Shown: positions 33,106 to 41,325 of the stretch, piece after piece
Layout of the letters: each line of letters opens with the position of its first letter
Position numbering within the stretch: the first letter of the stretch is position 1
Assembly (NCBI GenBank): GCA_024709955.1
Contig: JANJVS010000127.1
Location: forward strand, 1 to 45,717
Reading direction: 5' to 3'
Source of the DNA: Rhodocyclaceae bacterium
GTDB lineage: Bacteria > Pseudomonadota > Gammaproteobacteria > Burkholderiales > Rhodocyclaceae
DNA length: 45,717 nucleotides
Position numbers and translations under genes: made by a program
The notes under the pieces: generated by a model
The model's input: only the letters and a program-made list of their open reading frames with translations
What the model was told of the DNA's origin: nothing
The model's database searches: none

Positions 33106-33761
33106 CGCGTTTCCTCCCAGCCCGGCAGCGCGCGGAAAATATCGCCGTAGAGCTTGAAGAACACCCGCGCGCAGCGCAGCGCTTCCTGCTGGTCCGCCGG
33201 ATCCATTTTTTCGAGCAGACCTTCGAGGTGGCGGGTGTGTTCCTGGTCGAGCGTGCCGTGCGAGCGCAGATAGGTGAAGGCGGCATCCGGCAGCCCGAGT
33301 GCCTGCTGGATGCGGTCGGCGGCCATGAGCGCGAGCGCCACGCTGGTGCCTTCGAGCACGAACACCATGCCGAAGAAACCCGCCGGGTTGCCGCGGTTCA
33401 GCACGTCGTAGGCGTAGGCCACCATCAGCTCCGCCGGCAGGTCGGGCGCGCCGGCGCGCACCGCGTCGGCGTCACCGCCGGCCGCCGCGATGTCGGCGAG
33501 GATCCACTCCTCGTGGCCGAGTTCCTCCTTGATGTATTCCGCCACCGCGCCGCGCATCCAGCCGAGGCGCTCGGGCAGGCGTCCGCCGAGCAGCATCAGC
33601 AGCGGCGTGGTGTGGCGCACGTGGTAATAGGCCTGCGCGAGAAAGGCCCGGTAGCTTTCGAGGGTGACGCGCCCCTGCAGGCAGTCGGCGATCACCGGGG
33701 CCGCCATCAGCTGCTGGCGTTCCGCCGCCGTGGCGACGATCAGTTGTTCATAAAACGACAT
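33096..33761 (-). CDS. Heme-oxygenase-like (probable di-iron) redox enzyme
   Basis: A 221-residue all-helical protein of the TenA/PqqC/iron-containing redox enzyme fold. Candidate metal ligands, by pattern, are E80 and H83 (KEELGHEEW), E137 (VFVLEGTS) and H168, D172 and H175 (LRSHGTLDQEH), which match the E-H-E-H-D-H order of heme-oxygenase-like di-iron oxidases such as UndA. Known members oxidise, decarboxylate or cleave acyl and amino-acid substrates. ATG 33761 (MSFYEQL) is preferred; it overlaps the ligase by 14 nt and the SDR by 10 nt. Association with an acyl-activating enzyme suggests an acyl-derived substrate, by inference. Confidence 0.75.
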   Translation of the reverse strand: MSFYEQLIVATAAERQQLMAAPVIADCLQGRVTLESYRAFLAQAYYHVRHTTPLLMLLGGRLPERLGWMRGAVAEYIKEELGHEEWILADIAAAGGDADAVRAGAPDLPAELMVAYAYDVLNRGNPAGFFGMVFVLEGTSVALALMAADRIQQALGLPDAAFTYLRSHGTLDQEHTRHLEGLLEKMDPADQQEALRCARVFFKLYGDIFRALPGWEETRCS

Positions 33762-35217
33762 CGGGGGATTCCTCCTGGTAAAGCGCCGCCAGCGCGGCGG
33801 CGTGGTGGTCGAGAATGCGCGCGCGCACCGGCCGGCCATTGCCGGTGGCCAATCCGTCGCGCGGCGTGAACGGCGGCACGGCGATCCAGCCGCCGACGCG
33901 CGCGTAGTCCGGCAGACCGCCGTTCGCGCGCATCACGGCCGCCGCCCGCGCCGCGGCCTCGGCGCCGGCGGCCGGCACGAGCAGGGCGCAAAGATGCGGA
34001 CGCCCCTCGCCGGCGACGAACGCCTGGGCGACGGCGGGCTCGGCGAGCAGCGCCGCCTCGACCCATTCCGGGGAAACGTTGCGTCCGTAGCCGGTGACGA
34101 GGACGTTCTTGCGGCGGCCGGAAAGGCGCACATGCCCGTTGGCGGCGAACTCGCCGAGATCGCCGGTGGCGAACTCGGCCGGCGCGGCGGCATCGTTCAG
34201 GTAGCCGAGGAACGCGCGGCCGGCAATGCGCAGCTCGCCCGCCTCGATGCGCACGCCGACATGGTCGAGCGGCCGGCCGACGTCGTCCCCGTCGTCGCCG
34301 GGGCGGTTGAGGCTGACAACGGATCCGCACTCGGTGAGCCCGTAACCCTGATAGGCCGGCAGGCCGAGAGCGCGGGCGCGGCGCAGCAGTTCCGCATCGA
34401 CGCGCGCGCCGCCGACCGCCGCATAGACGAGGCCCGCCGGCGCCCGGCCGCCGCCGGCGGCGAGAAGCTGCGTCCAGGCCTTCAGCAGTTCGGGCACGAG
34501 GATCATGCTGTGGGCGTGGGCGTGCTCCTGCGCGCGGTGCAGCGCGGCGGCGTCGAAGCCGCCCATGCCGCGCCAGCCCAGGGTCGCCAGCGATGGCAGA
34601 TGGACCGTGGCGCCGCGCAGCAGCGGCGCGTAGACGCCGGCGACGTTCTCCAGCAGCAGGGCCAGCGGCAGCACCGCGAGATGGCGCTCGACCGGCAGGT
34701 CGGCGAGGCGCGCGGCGACGGCGCGCGCGGTATCGAGCAGGCCCGCGGCGCTCAAACACACGCCCTTGGGACTGCCGGTGCTGCCCGAGGTGAAGGAAAT
34801 CTTCGCCGTGCCGGCGGGCAGCGCGACGGCCGGCGCGGCGCGGCGCAACAACGCCAGTCCCTGCCAGTTCTCCGCCGCGGCGAAACCCAGGTCGAGCGCC
34901 CGGACGCGTTCCGGCTGGTCCGTCAGCAGCAGGTCGGCACCCGCCGCGTCGAGAGCGTGGGCGAGCTGCGCCGCGCTGAAGAAGGCCGGCAGCGGCAGAT
35001 GTGCGACGCCCGCCTCCAGGGCGGCGAGATCGGCCGCCACCCAGGCGGGGCCGTTGTCGGCCAGCACCGCGAGCGTCCGCCCGCCCTGGAGGTGCCGCAA
35101 CAGCCCGGCAACCGCGCCGAGCAGGGTGGCGGCGTCCCAGGCCGCGCCGTCGCCCCGCAGCACCGTGGCGCCGGGGCTCCGCCGCAGCAGCGCATCGAAC
35201 AACATGCCGCCGCTCAT
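33748..35217 (-). CDS. AMP-dependent acyl ligase (ANL superfamily)
   Basis: A 489-residue adenylate-forming enzyme with the P-loop ISFTSGSTGSPKGV (about 140-153), the A5 motif QGYGLTECGS, the A7/A8 hinge GDLGEFAANGHVRLSGRRKNVLVTGYG and a shortened C-terminal domain. It activates a carboxylate as an acyl-AMP and probably transfers it to CoA or another acceptor. The C-terminal catalytic Lys lies in the TGNGRPVRAR segment. It overlaps the hemolysin-family gene by 4 nt (ATGA) and the oxygenase-like gene by 14 nt. Substrate unknown; fatty acids are likely from the other genes of the operon. Confidence 0.82.
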   Translation of the reverse strand: MSGGMLFDALLRRSPGATVLRGDGAAWDAATLLGAVAGLLRHLQGGRTLAVLADNGPAWVAADLAALEAGVAHLPLPAFFSAAQLAHALDAAGADLLLTDQPERVRALDLGFAAAENWQGLALLRRAAPAVALPAGTAKISFTSGSTGSPKGVCLSAAGLLDTARAVAARLADLPVERHLAVLPLALLLENVAGVYAPLLRGATVHLPSLATLGWRGMGGFDAAALHRAQEHAHAHSMILVPELLKAWTQLLAAGGGRAPAGLVYAAVGGARVDAELLRRARALGLPAYQGYGLTECGSVVSLNRPGDDGDDVGRPLDHVGVRIEAGELRIAGRAFLGYLNDAAAPAEFATGDLGEFAANGHVRLSGRRKNVLVTGYGRNVSPEWVEAALLAEPAVAQAFVAGEGRPHLCALLVPAAGAEAAARAAAVMRANGGLPDYARVGGWIAVPPFTPRDGLATGNGRPVRARILDHHAAALAALYQEESPDVVL

Positions 35218-35816
35218 GCCGTCCGCCCCAGCCGCTCCAGCGCGATGCGGATACGGCCCGCGACGACGACCGGGGCGGTGTCGTAATAGCTGCCCCAGGC
35301 CGCCGCGTCGGCGCCGAGCCGGGCCGGATCGGCCTTGGCGAGCGCCAGCAGCGGCAGGCCAAGGCGGGTGAAGATGCCGGCCAGCTCGCGCGTGGCGGTG
35401 AACACCACCCACTCGTGGCCGAGCGCCGCGAGGCGTGCGGCGAGCGCGCCGATGATGTGCAGGCTGCCGCCGTTTTTTTCCGCCGCGAGGTTGCCGACCT
35501 CGGCGATGCGTGCGCGCGCGACCGGCCCCGCGGCCAGGCGGCTCACCGCGTCCTCCACCGGCTCGTCGAGATAGCGTTCCAGGAACAGCGACTCCGCGCC
35601 GGCGCCGCGCCAGCCGGTGGCCGCGACGATGCGTCCGCGCTGTTCGATCAGCAGCAGGTTGGGAGCGAAGCTCGACACGCGCGCGCCGTAGCGGCGCGCG
35701 AACACGCCGGCAATGAAGGCCTCGGCCTCGGCGCGGCGCGGCGACGCCGCATCGACCTGGGCGACGGTGGCGAACGAAGTATCCTGGGGGGGCGGCAGCC
35801 CGAGTGCGTTCCGCAT
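35214..35816 (-). CDS. Thermostable-hemolysin-family protein
   Basis: A 200-residue protein with the family pattern: AEAFIAGVFARRYGARVSSFAPNLLLI (about 30-57), GAESLFLERYLDEPVEDAV (about 72-90), ARIAEVGNLAAEKNGGS (about 101-117), HEWVVFTATRELAGIFTRLGLPLLALAKADPARL and WGSYYDTAPVVVAG. The name comes from Vibrio delta-VPH; the fold looks like a GNAT/acyl-homoserine-lactone-synthase-like acyltransferase (my inference), and haemolysis may be indirect. AGGAG lies 7 nt before ATG 35816. It is first in an eight-gene operon and has a PmrA-type box 45 nt upstream. Confidence 0.8.
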   Translation of the reverse strand: MRNALGLPPPQDTSFATVAQVDAASPRRAEAEAFIAGVFARRYGARVSSFAPNLLLIEQRGRIVAATGWRGAGAESLFLERYLDEPVEDAVSRLAAGPVARARIAEVGNLAAEKNGGSLHIIGALAARLAALGHEWVVFTATRELAGIFTRLGLPLLALAKADPARLGADAAAWGSYYDTAPVVVAGRIRIALERLGRTA

Positions 35817-35861
35817 GGCGCGGCTCCTCGCGATGAAGATGCCGCAGCTTAGGAAGCCTTC

Positions 35862-35878
35862 CTTAAACCGGTCTTAAA
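35862..35878 (-). promoter_or_regulatory. PmrA-type box upstream of the hemolysin-ligase-oxygenase-SDR-TPR-pmrAB-eptA operon
   Basis: On the minus strand it reads TTTAAG-ACCGG-TTTAAG, a perfect direct repeat with the 5-nt spacing of PmrA sites. It lies 45 nt upstream of ATG 35816. Confidence 0.75.
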
Positions 35879-35884
35879 CTCCGG

Positions 35885-37186
35885 TCACACCTCGAAATGC
35901 CGGCGGATGCGCTCTTCCAGCAGGCGGCGCGCCGCCTCTTCGTCGGCGCCCGCGAGACGGGCGTGGATGTCGGCGGCCATCGGGCGGAAGACCGCCATCA
36001 CCGCCGGATCGAAATGGCTGCCGGTGTCCCTGTCGAGGATCGCCAGCGCGGCGTCGAGCGCCAGCGGCTCCTTGTAGGGACGCTTCGAGCACAGCGCGTC
36101 GAACACGTCGGCGACGGCGAAGATGCGCGCCGCGAGCGGGATATCCGCGCCCGCCAGTCCGCGCGGATAGCCGTTGCCGTCCCATTTCTCGTGATGCGCC
36201 GCGACCACCGCCTGGGCGCCGTCGAGCCAGCCCATGCCGGTGACGATCTCCTCGCCCTGATCGACGTGGGTGCGCATGATCTCCATCTCGCCGGCGTCGA
36301 GCCGGCCCGGCTTGAGCAGGATCGCGTCGGGCACGCCGATCTTGCCGACGTCGTGCAGGAAGCTGCCGGCGATCAGCGCCTGCATGTCGCCGCCGTTGAG
36401 GCCCATGCGCTCGGCGACGCGTGCCGCGATCCAGGCGACGCGGTAGTTGTGCGCGCCGGTGTCGGAATCGCGCTTGGCGATGGCGCGGCCGAGCGCCTCC
36501 ATCATCGAGATGTGGGAATCAAGCACCTCGCGCGCCTTGCGCTCGTTGTCGGCGGACAGATGCACCACCACCGGGTAGATGACGAGGCCGCACAGCAGGG
36601 AGGCGAAGCCGACCATCAGCGCCGCCGCCAGCGCGGTGGCGAACATTTCGCGGCGCTGCCAGTCGGGGACCACGCGCACGCCCTCGAAGTAGCCGGAAAC
36701 CGGCCCTTCCGTCGCCGCGAGGGAGACATGCAGCGGCACGAAGACACGCAGCAGCCAGCGGCCGTCCGCCAGCCGCAGGCTTTCGTAGGACGGCTTCGCA
36801 TAGTCGGGCCGGCCGTGCTTCGGCAACATCGCTTCGACCTTTTCGCCAACCTCGGTCGTCGCCTCGGCGAGCTTGTTCCCCGCCCCGTCGTAGATCTCGG
36901 CGATGTCGAACAGGCCGCCGGCGATGGTGCGCGCGGCGGCGGCGGCGTGCGCGGCCGCCCGCGGCCCGGACAGGTCGAGCGCGTCGTGGTGATACAGCAG
37001 CCGGCCGCTTTCCTCGATGGCGAGCGCGACCACGCTTTCCTCGGCGCGCTCTTGTGCCACGTACCAGGCCAGCGGACTGGCCAGCAGGGCGAGCAGCAGG
37101 CTGACGGCGGCGATGCGGCGCGCCGCCCGCTGGCGGAACGGGTGATGCGCCGAAGCAGGCTTGGCGATGTCGGTCATGGCCGGCAT
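35885..37186 (-). CDS. HD-GYP domain c-di-GMP phosphodiesterase
   Basis: A 433-residue membrane protein: TM1 (about 25-45), a periplasmic domain of about 140 residues, TM2 (about 193-215), then an HD-GYP domain with FLHDVGKIG (HD) and HHEKWDGNGYPRGLAG (GYP). Both catalytic motifs are intact, so it should hydrolyse cyclic di-GMP in response to a periplasmic signal. Two Met codons (37186 and 37177) are equally possible; neither has a clear ribosome site. A degenerate PmrA-type box lies 15 nt upstream, too close for a normal promoter unless the true start is further in. It is transcribed leftwards, and its stop lies just before the box of the hemolysin-family operon. Confidence 0.88.
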   Translation of the reverse strand: MPAMTDIAKPASAHHPFRQRAARRIAAVSLLLALLASPLAWYVAQERAEESVVALAIEESGRLLYHHDALDLSGPRAAAHAAAAARTIAGGLFDIAEIYDGAGNKLAEATTEVGEKVEAMLPKHGRPDYAKPSYESLRLADGRWLLRVFVPLHVSLAATEGPVSGYFEGVRVVPDWQRREMFATALAAALMVGFASLLCGLVIYPVVVHLSADNERKAREVLDSHISMMEALGRAIAKRDSDTGAHNYRVAWIAARVAERMGLNGGDMQALIAGSFLHDVGKIGVPDAILLKPGRLDAGEMEIMRTHVDQGEEIVTGMGWLDGAQAVVAAHHEKWDGNGYPRGLAGADIPLAARIFAVADVFDALCSKRPYKEPLALDAALAILDRDTGSHFDPAVMAVFRPMAADIHARLAGADEEAARRLLEERIRRHFEV

Positions 37187-37200
37187 TGTCGGCGTCGAAG

Positions 37201-37217
37201 CTTAAGCCGGACTTAGC
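37201..37217 (-). promoter_or_regulatory. Degenerate PmrA-type box upstream of the HD-GYP gene
   Basis: The minus strand reads GCTAAG-TCCGG-CTTAAG; only the second half-site is perfect. Spacing to the start codon (15 nt) is unfavourable, so activity is doubtful. Confidence 0.35.
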
Positions 37218-37224
37218 ACCTGCC

Positions 37225-38076
37225 TCAGTACACGACCTCGTGCCAGCGGCCGTCCTGGCGCAGCGTCTCGCGCGCCTGCCGCCAGGCGTCCAGGGAGCCG
37301 GCGATGCCGATCATCGCCTGTTCGATGCGCGGCTGCAGCGCGCCGACGCCGGCGAGATAGACGTGGGTATCCGGCGCCCGCATCATTTCCCAGACCTCGG
37401 CGGCGTTTCGCTCCAGGGCCTTGTCGAGCTCCACCGGCGCGTCGAACACCGGGCGCGGGCTGATCGCCTGGAAGGCCTTGAAGGTCGGCTGGTAAACGTA
37501 CTGGGCCAGGTCCTTGTTCTCGTCGTTCATGTAGAGCATGTCGAGGCCGGTCCTGGCGCCGTAGTAGAGGCGCACCTTGCCCTCCCAGCTGCCGAGCTTC
37601 TCGTAGATGTGGCGGATCAGCGCGCGGAAGGGCGCGATGCCCGTGCCCATGCCGATCATCAGGATGCCTGCCTGGCGGCTGGCGGGCACCGCGAAGGGAT
37701 AGCCCACCGGGCCGGCGAACTCGATGCGGTCGCCGACCTTGAGGTCGCAGAGATAGTTCGAGGCGACGCCCGGATAGCGCTCGCCGTTGAAGTCGTCGAT
37801 GTAGTCGTGGCGGCGCACGCAGAGGGCGAACTCGGCGCCGCCCGCGCTATCGCTGTCGGGGTCGGCGACGAGGTAGAGGCGCGGGTGATGCTTGTTGCCG
37901 TGCTGGCCGGGCGCCATGACGCGGATGCACTGGCCGGCCTGGCACTGGATCGACAGGTCGCCGCGCTGGAACACGAGGTGGCGCACCTCCTCGGACGAGT
38001 CCGGCGGCGTGATGCGCTGCGAGCGCACGAGAGTGGCGGAGTACAGCTGGGTGGCGGATTCCTGGGCGGTGCTCAT
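37225..38076 (-). CDS. Ferredoxin--NADP(+) reductase-type flavoprotein
   Basis: A 283-residue reductase with an FAD-binding barrel (CIRVMAPGQHGNKHHPRLYLVAD, about 50-72) and an NAD(P) domain (GILMIGMGTGIAPFRALIRHIYE, about 150-172; LYYGARTGLDMLY; HVYLAGVGALQPRIEQAM; C-terminal aromatic Y). This is the plant-type FNR fold that passes electrons between NADPH and ferredoxin. AAGGGGAG lies 4 nt before ATG 38076. Related sequences occur as reductase partners of aromatic-ring epoxidases, but no oxygenase is nearby, so the partner is unknown. Confidence 0.85.
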   Translation of the reverse strand: MSTAQESATQLYSATLVRSQRITPPDSSEEVRHLVFQRGDLSIQCQAGQCIRVMAPGQHGNKHHPRLYLVADPDSDSAGGAEFALCVRRHDYIDDFNGERYPGVASNYLCDLKVGDRIEFAGPVGYPFAVPASRQAGILMIGMGTGIAPFRALIRHIYEKLGSWEGKVRLYYGARTGLDMLYMNDENKDLAQYVYQPTFKAFQAISPRPVFDAPVELDKALERNAAEVWEMMRAPDTHVYLAGVGALQPRIEQAMIGIAGSLDAWRQARETLRQDGRWHEVVY

Positions 38077-38154
38077 GATTCTCCCCTTTGGGCTTAGGTA
38101 TCTGCGGCGATGATACCCGAGCGCGCCGCGCGGGCCATGCCGCCGGTCCGTTCC

Positions 38155-38181
38155 CACCGTCCCGCCGGCGCCGAGTTTTCG
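38155..38181 (-). repeat. Dispersed 26-bp repeat, copy E (divergent intergenic region)
   Basis: Starts CACCGTCCCGCCGGCGCCG and ends AGTTTTC, with one core substitution (GAG for GAC). It lies between the divergent reductase and GGDEF genes. Confidence 0.7.
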
Positions 38182-38288
38182 GCCATCGACAGCGGAGGAT
38201 AGGCGCCAAGGGTGGCTTGACGGCATGCCCTTTATGCCAATGGTTATAAATTGACGCATAATGGGGAAAATTGCCCAGCCGACCCGCC

Positions 38289-40235
38289 ATGTCCGCCGCG
38301 CCAGCGCTCTTGCCCCAGCAGAACCGCCGCTTTCTCGCGGAGTGGCTGGTTGTCGTCGCCAGTCTGTTGTTCCTGGCCGGCTTCGTCGGCTATTCGCTCC
38401 ACCAGGAGCACGAGGAAATCGCCCGGCGCGAACGCGAGCGCCTGACCACCCAGGCCCGCGTCATCCACGACAACCTCGGCCGCCAGCTCGACGCGATCAA
38501 CCGCGCGCTGACCAACATCCGCGACGAACTGCCCTACTGGAACGCGCAAGCGGACGGCATGGCGCAAGCCACCCGCCGCCTCGGCGCCTTCGCCGAGGCC
38601 ATGCCCGGCGTGCGCACGCTGGCCATCCTCGACGCGGCGGGGACGGTCCGCGCCTCCAACCAGCCGCGCATCGTCGGCGGCAATTTCCGCGAGCGCGAGT
38701 ATTTCCGGACCCCGCTGCAACGGCCCGACGCGAGCATGCTCTACGTCAGCCCGCCGTTCCGCACCTCGCTCGACACCTGGATCATCAACATCGTCAAGGT
38801 GGTGCCCGGTCCGGATGGCGCATTCGCCGGCATCGTCTCCGCGTCCCTCGACCCCAACGAATTCGCCATCCTGCTGAACTCGGTGCGCTACGCCGAGGAC
38901 ATGCGCGTTGGGCTGAACCACGGCGACGGCAAGGTGTTCATGACGGCGCCGCCGCGCGAGGATCTGGCGGGCATCAGCCTCGACGCGCCCGGCAGCTTCT
39001 ACCGCCGGCATGTCGACAGCGGCCGGGAGGAGAACCTCTTCGTCGGCGCGATGCGCTCGACCGGCGAGGCGCGCATGGCCGCGCTGCGCTCGATCCAGCC
39101 GGCCGGACTGCGCATGGACAAGCCCCTGATGGTGGCCATCAGCCGCGACCTCGGCGCGATCCACGCGCGCTGGCGCCACGAAGCCCAGATCCGGCTCGGA
39201 CTGCTCGGCCTGTTCGTCATGGTCGGCCTGCCGGGTCTCTACTTCGCCCAGCGCAACCAGCGCCGCGCCGAGCGCGAGGCGGCGACCGCGGCGGCCGAGC
39301 TGCGCGCCAACCGCGAACGCCTCGCCGTGGCGGCGGACGCGGCGGGCATCGGCGTCTGGGAGCTCGACCTCGCCAGCAACCGGCTCATCTGGGACGAGTG
39401 GATGCATCGCCTCTACGGCATCCCGCCCGCCTCCTTCGGCGGGCAGCTGGCGGACTGGAGCGAGCGGGTGCATCCGGACGACCTCCCCCGGATCACGCAC
39501 GAACTGGAACGCGCGTTCGCCGCCGACGGCGTGCTCGACAGCGAGTTCCGCATCGTGCGGACGGACGGCGCGGTGCGCCACCTCAAGGTCTATGCGCAGG
39601 CGCGCTTCGCGGCGGACGGCAGGCCGGAGCGCGTGACCGGCGTCAACTACGACATCACCGAAGAGGTGCGCGACGCCGAGACGCTGACCCGCCTCAACGC
39701 CCAGTTGATGGAGCAAAGCGAACTGCTGCGTGCCCAGGCATTCATCGACGGCCTGACCGGCGTGGCCAACCGCCGCCGCTTCGACGCGGCCATCGAGGCC
39801 GAATGGCGAGGATGCCGCCGCGATGGCGCGCCGCTCGCCCTGCTGATGATCGACATCGATTACTTCAAGCGCTACAACGACCGCTACGGCCACCAGGCCG
39901 GCGACGAATGCCTGAAGACCGTCGCCGACCTGTTCCGCGCGCGCCTGAATCGCTCGCACGACCTCGTGGCCCGCTACGGCGGCGAGGAGTTCGCCTGCGT
40001 GATGCCCGACTGCGACACCGCCGGGGCGCTCGCCAAGGCCGAGGAACTGCGCGTCGCCGTGGAAAACCTCAACCTGCCGCACGAGGATTCCTCCGCCGCG
40101 CGCATGGTCACCATCAGCATCGGCGTGGCGGCGCGCGTGCCGGATGACGCGACCTCTCCCGAGGACCTGATCGCCGCGGCCGACGCCGCCCTCTACGCGG
40201 CCAAGAACGCCGGGCGTAACCGGGTGGCCGGCTGA
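38289..40235 (+). CDS. Diguanylate cyclase with Cache and PAS domains
   Basis: A 648-residue membrane protein: TM1 (about 18-36), a periplasmic double-Cache region (about 40-270), TM2 (about 290-308), a PAS domain (about 325-450, RLAVAADAAGIGVWELDL to GVNYDITEEV) and GGDEF (about 490-645). The active site GGEEF is intact and an inhibitory RxxD site (RSHD) lies five residues before it, so it should make c-di-GMP with product inhibition. ATG 38289 is used; TTG 38271 is in frame and close to a GGGGA, so the N-terminus may be six residues longer. A CDF gene remnant follows its stop. Confidence 0.88.
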   Translation: MSAAPALLPQQNRRFLAEWLVVVASLLFLAGFVGYSLHQEHEEIARRERERLTTQARVIHDNLGRQLDAINRALTNIRDELPYWNAQADGMAQATRRLGAFAEAMPGVRTLAILDAAGTVRASNQPRIVGGNFREREYFRTPLQRPDASMLYVSPPFRTSLDTWIINIVKVVPGPDGAFAGIVSASLDPNEFAILLNSVRYAEDMRVGLNHGDGKVFMTAPPREDLAGISLDAPGSFYRRHVDSGREENLFVGAMRSTGEARMAALRSIQPAGLRMDKPLMVAISRDLGAIHARWRHEAQIRLGLLGLFVMVGLPGLYFAQRNQRRAEREAATAAAELRANRERLAVAADAAGIGVWELDLASNRLIWDEWMHRLYGIPPASFGGQLADWSERVHPDDLPRITHELERAFAADGVLDSEFRIVRTDGAVRHLKVYAQARFAADGRPERVTGVNYDITEEVRDAETLTRLNAQLMEQSELLRAQAFIDGLTGVANRRRFDAAIEAEWRGCRRDGAPLALLMIDIDYFKRYNDRYGHQAGDECLKTVADLFRARLNRSHDLVARYGGEEFACVMPDCDTAGALAKAEELRVAVENLNLPHEDSSAARMVTISIGVAARVPDDATSPEDLIAAADAALYAAKNAGRNRVAG

Positions 40236-40240
40236 GCCGC

Positions 40241-40345
40241 GCCATCCCGCCGGCCATCAACGCGGCGCCGTTCCCCAAGCCGGCCTTCCACGCGATCACC
40301 GAGTCTTGGCGCGACCTCCGCGGCACTCCCACGCCGGCGGCGTAG
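40241..40345 (+). pseudogene. Remnant of a CDF cation transporter C-terminus
   Basis: Thirty-four codons read AIPPAINAAPFPKPAFHAI, TESWRDLRGTPTPAA then TAG. They align with the end of the intact transporter at 41552-42181 (AIAALFLKSAFHVIAKSW, RELRAAPAPQA then TAG); the final 70 bases of each are clearly related at DNA level. No start codon or upstream TM helices remain. It lies between the GGDEF gene and the MBL-fold gene. Confidence 0.65.
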
Positions 40346-40371
40346 TCGCGCCGTCCTGCGTCGTTGCGCCG

Positions 40372-41307
40372 CTACTGGCCCTCGAACTCCGTGAAGGCGC
40401 GGTTCATGTTGGCGCGGTGGAGGTCGCGATAGTTCTCCAGATGCCGGAAGGCCGGCAGGTCGGCGTGCCTGGCGAGCACGTCGTCCATCGGCTCCATGTC
40501 CCTGGCCGCCCCGCCGATCGTCTCGGCCAGAAAGTCGTAGTAGTCGCCGCTCTCGCGCCGCGCCTGCGCGAGGTCGCAGACGCGGCCGTGGCCCGGCACG
40601 ATGCGCGCCGGCTTGAGCGCGGCGAGGGCGCGGAAGGCGCGCTGGCCGTTTTTCACGCTCGACGCCGGCAGGACGCCGAGCAGGCGGTCGACGTAGACGA
40701 GATCGCCTGCAAAAACGATGTTCTGCCGGGGCAGATGCACCAGCGCGTCGCCCGGATAGTGCGCGTCGGTATGGCTCAGGACGAAGGTCTCGCCGCCGAG
40801 CGTCAGCGTCACCGTCCCATCGGCGCCGACTTTTCGCGGCGCCGTGGCGGAGAGCGGCTCGGTGCCGGCGAGACGTTCGCCGAGGAAGCGCTGCAGTCCG
40901 TCGAGCTGCCGGCGCGCGGATTGCCGCTGCGTCGCCGCCGTGCGTTCGAGCGCGACGATTTCCGCCCCCTGGCCGGCGAAATAGGCGTTGCCGAGCCAGC
41001 GGTGGTCCTGGCTGCCGGTGTTGATCACCCAGCGCACCGGCTGGTCGGTCACGGCGCGGATCGCCGCCGCGAGCTTTTGCGCGCCGAGCCGGCTGGCGCC
41101 GCTGTCGATCAGCGCGACGCCCGCCGGCGTGACGACGAAACCATAATTGGCGTTGAGCCCGTCGTTCTCCGCGCTGCGCTGGCCGAGCGGACCGACGACG
41201 GCGTAGACGTTGTCGGCGACCTGCTCCGCCTTGGGCTGGTAATCGGCGCGCGCGGCGGTCGCGGCAAGCAGGGCGGCAAGGAGCAGGAGAAGGCGGCGTG
41301 GCGTCAT
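40372..41307 (-). CDS. Secreted MBL-fold metallo-hydrolase with an atypical metal motif
   Basis: A 311-residue precursor with a signal peptide (ending ARADY). The metallo-beta-lactamase fold is evident from the LIDSGAS strand, SHTDAHYPGDALVHLP (H179), VFAGDLVYVD (D202) and IVPGHGRVCD. The usual HxHxDH motif is replaced by N96-TGSQDHRWLGN, keeping D101-H102 but lacking both first histidines. It may bind one metal only, or use different ligands. A dispersed 26-bp repeat is in frame at residues about 159-166 (KVGADGTV). The substrate is unknown. Confidence 0.8.
   Translation of the reverse strand: MTPRRLLLLLAALLAATAARADYQPKAEQVADNVYAVVGPLGQRSAENDGLNANYGFVVTPAGVALIDSGASRLGAQKLAAAIRAVTDQPVRWVINTGSQDHRWLGNAYFAGQGAEIVALERTAATQRQSARRQLDGLQRFLGERLAGTEPLSATAPRKVGADGTVTLTLGGETFVLSHTDAHYPGDALVHLPRQNIVFAGDLVYVDRLLGVLPASSVKNGQRAFRALAALKPARIVPGHGRVCDLAQARRESGDYYDFLAETIGGAARDMEPMDDVLARHADLPAFRHLENYRDLHRANMNRAFTEFEGQ
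40810..40835 (-). repeat. Dispersed 26-bp repeat, copy F (inside the MBL-fold gene)
   Basis: Starts CACCGTCCCATCGGCGCC and ends GACTTTTC. On the gene's strand it encodes KVGADGTV. Confidence 0.7.
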
Positions 41308-41325
41308 GAGGGCATGTCCCGTGTC

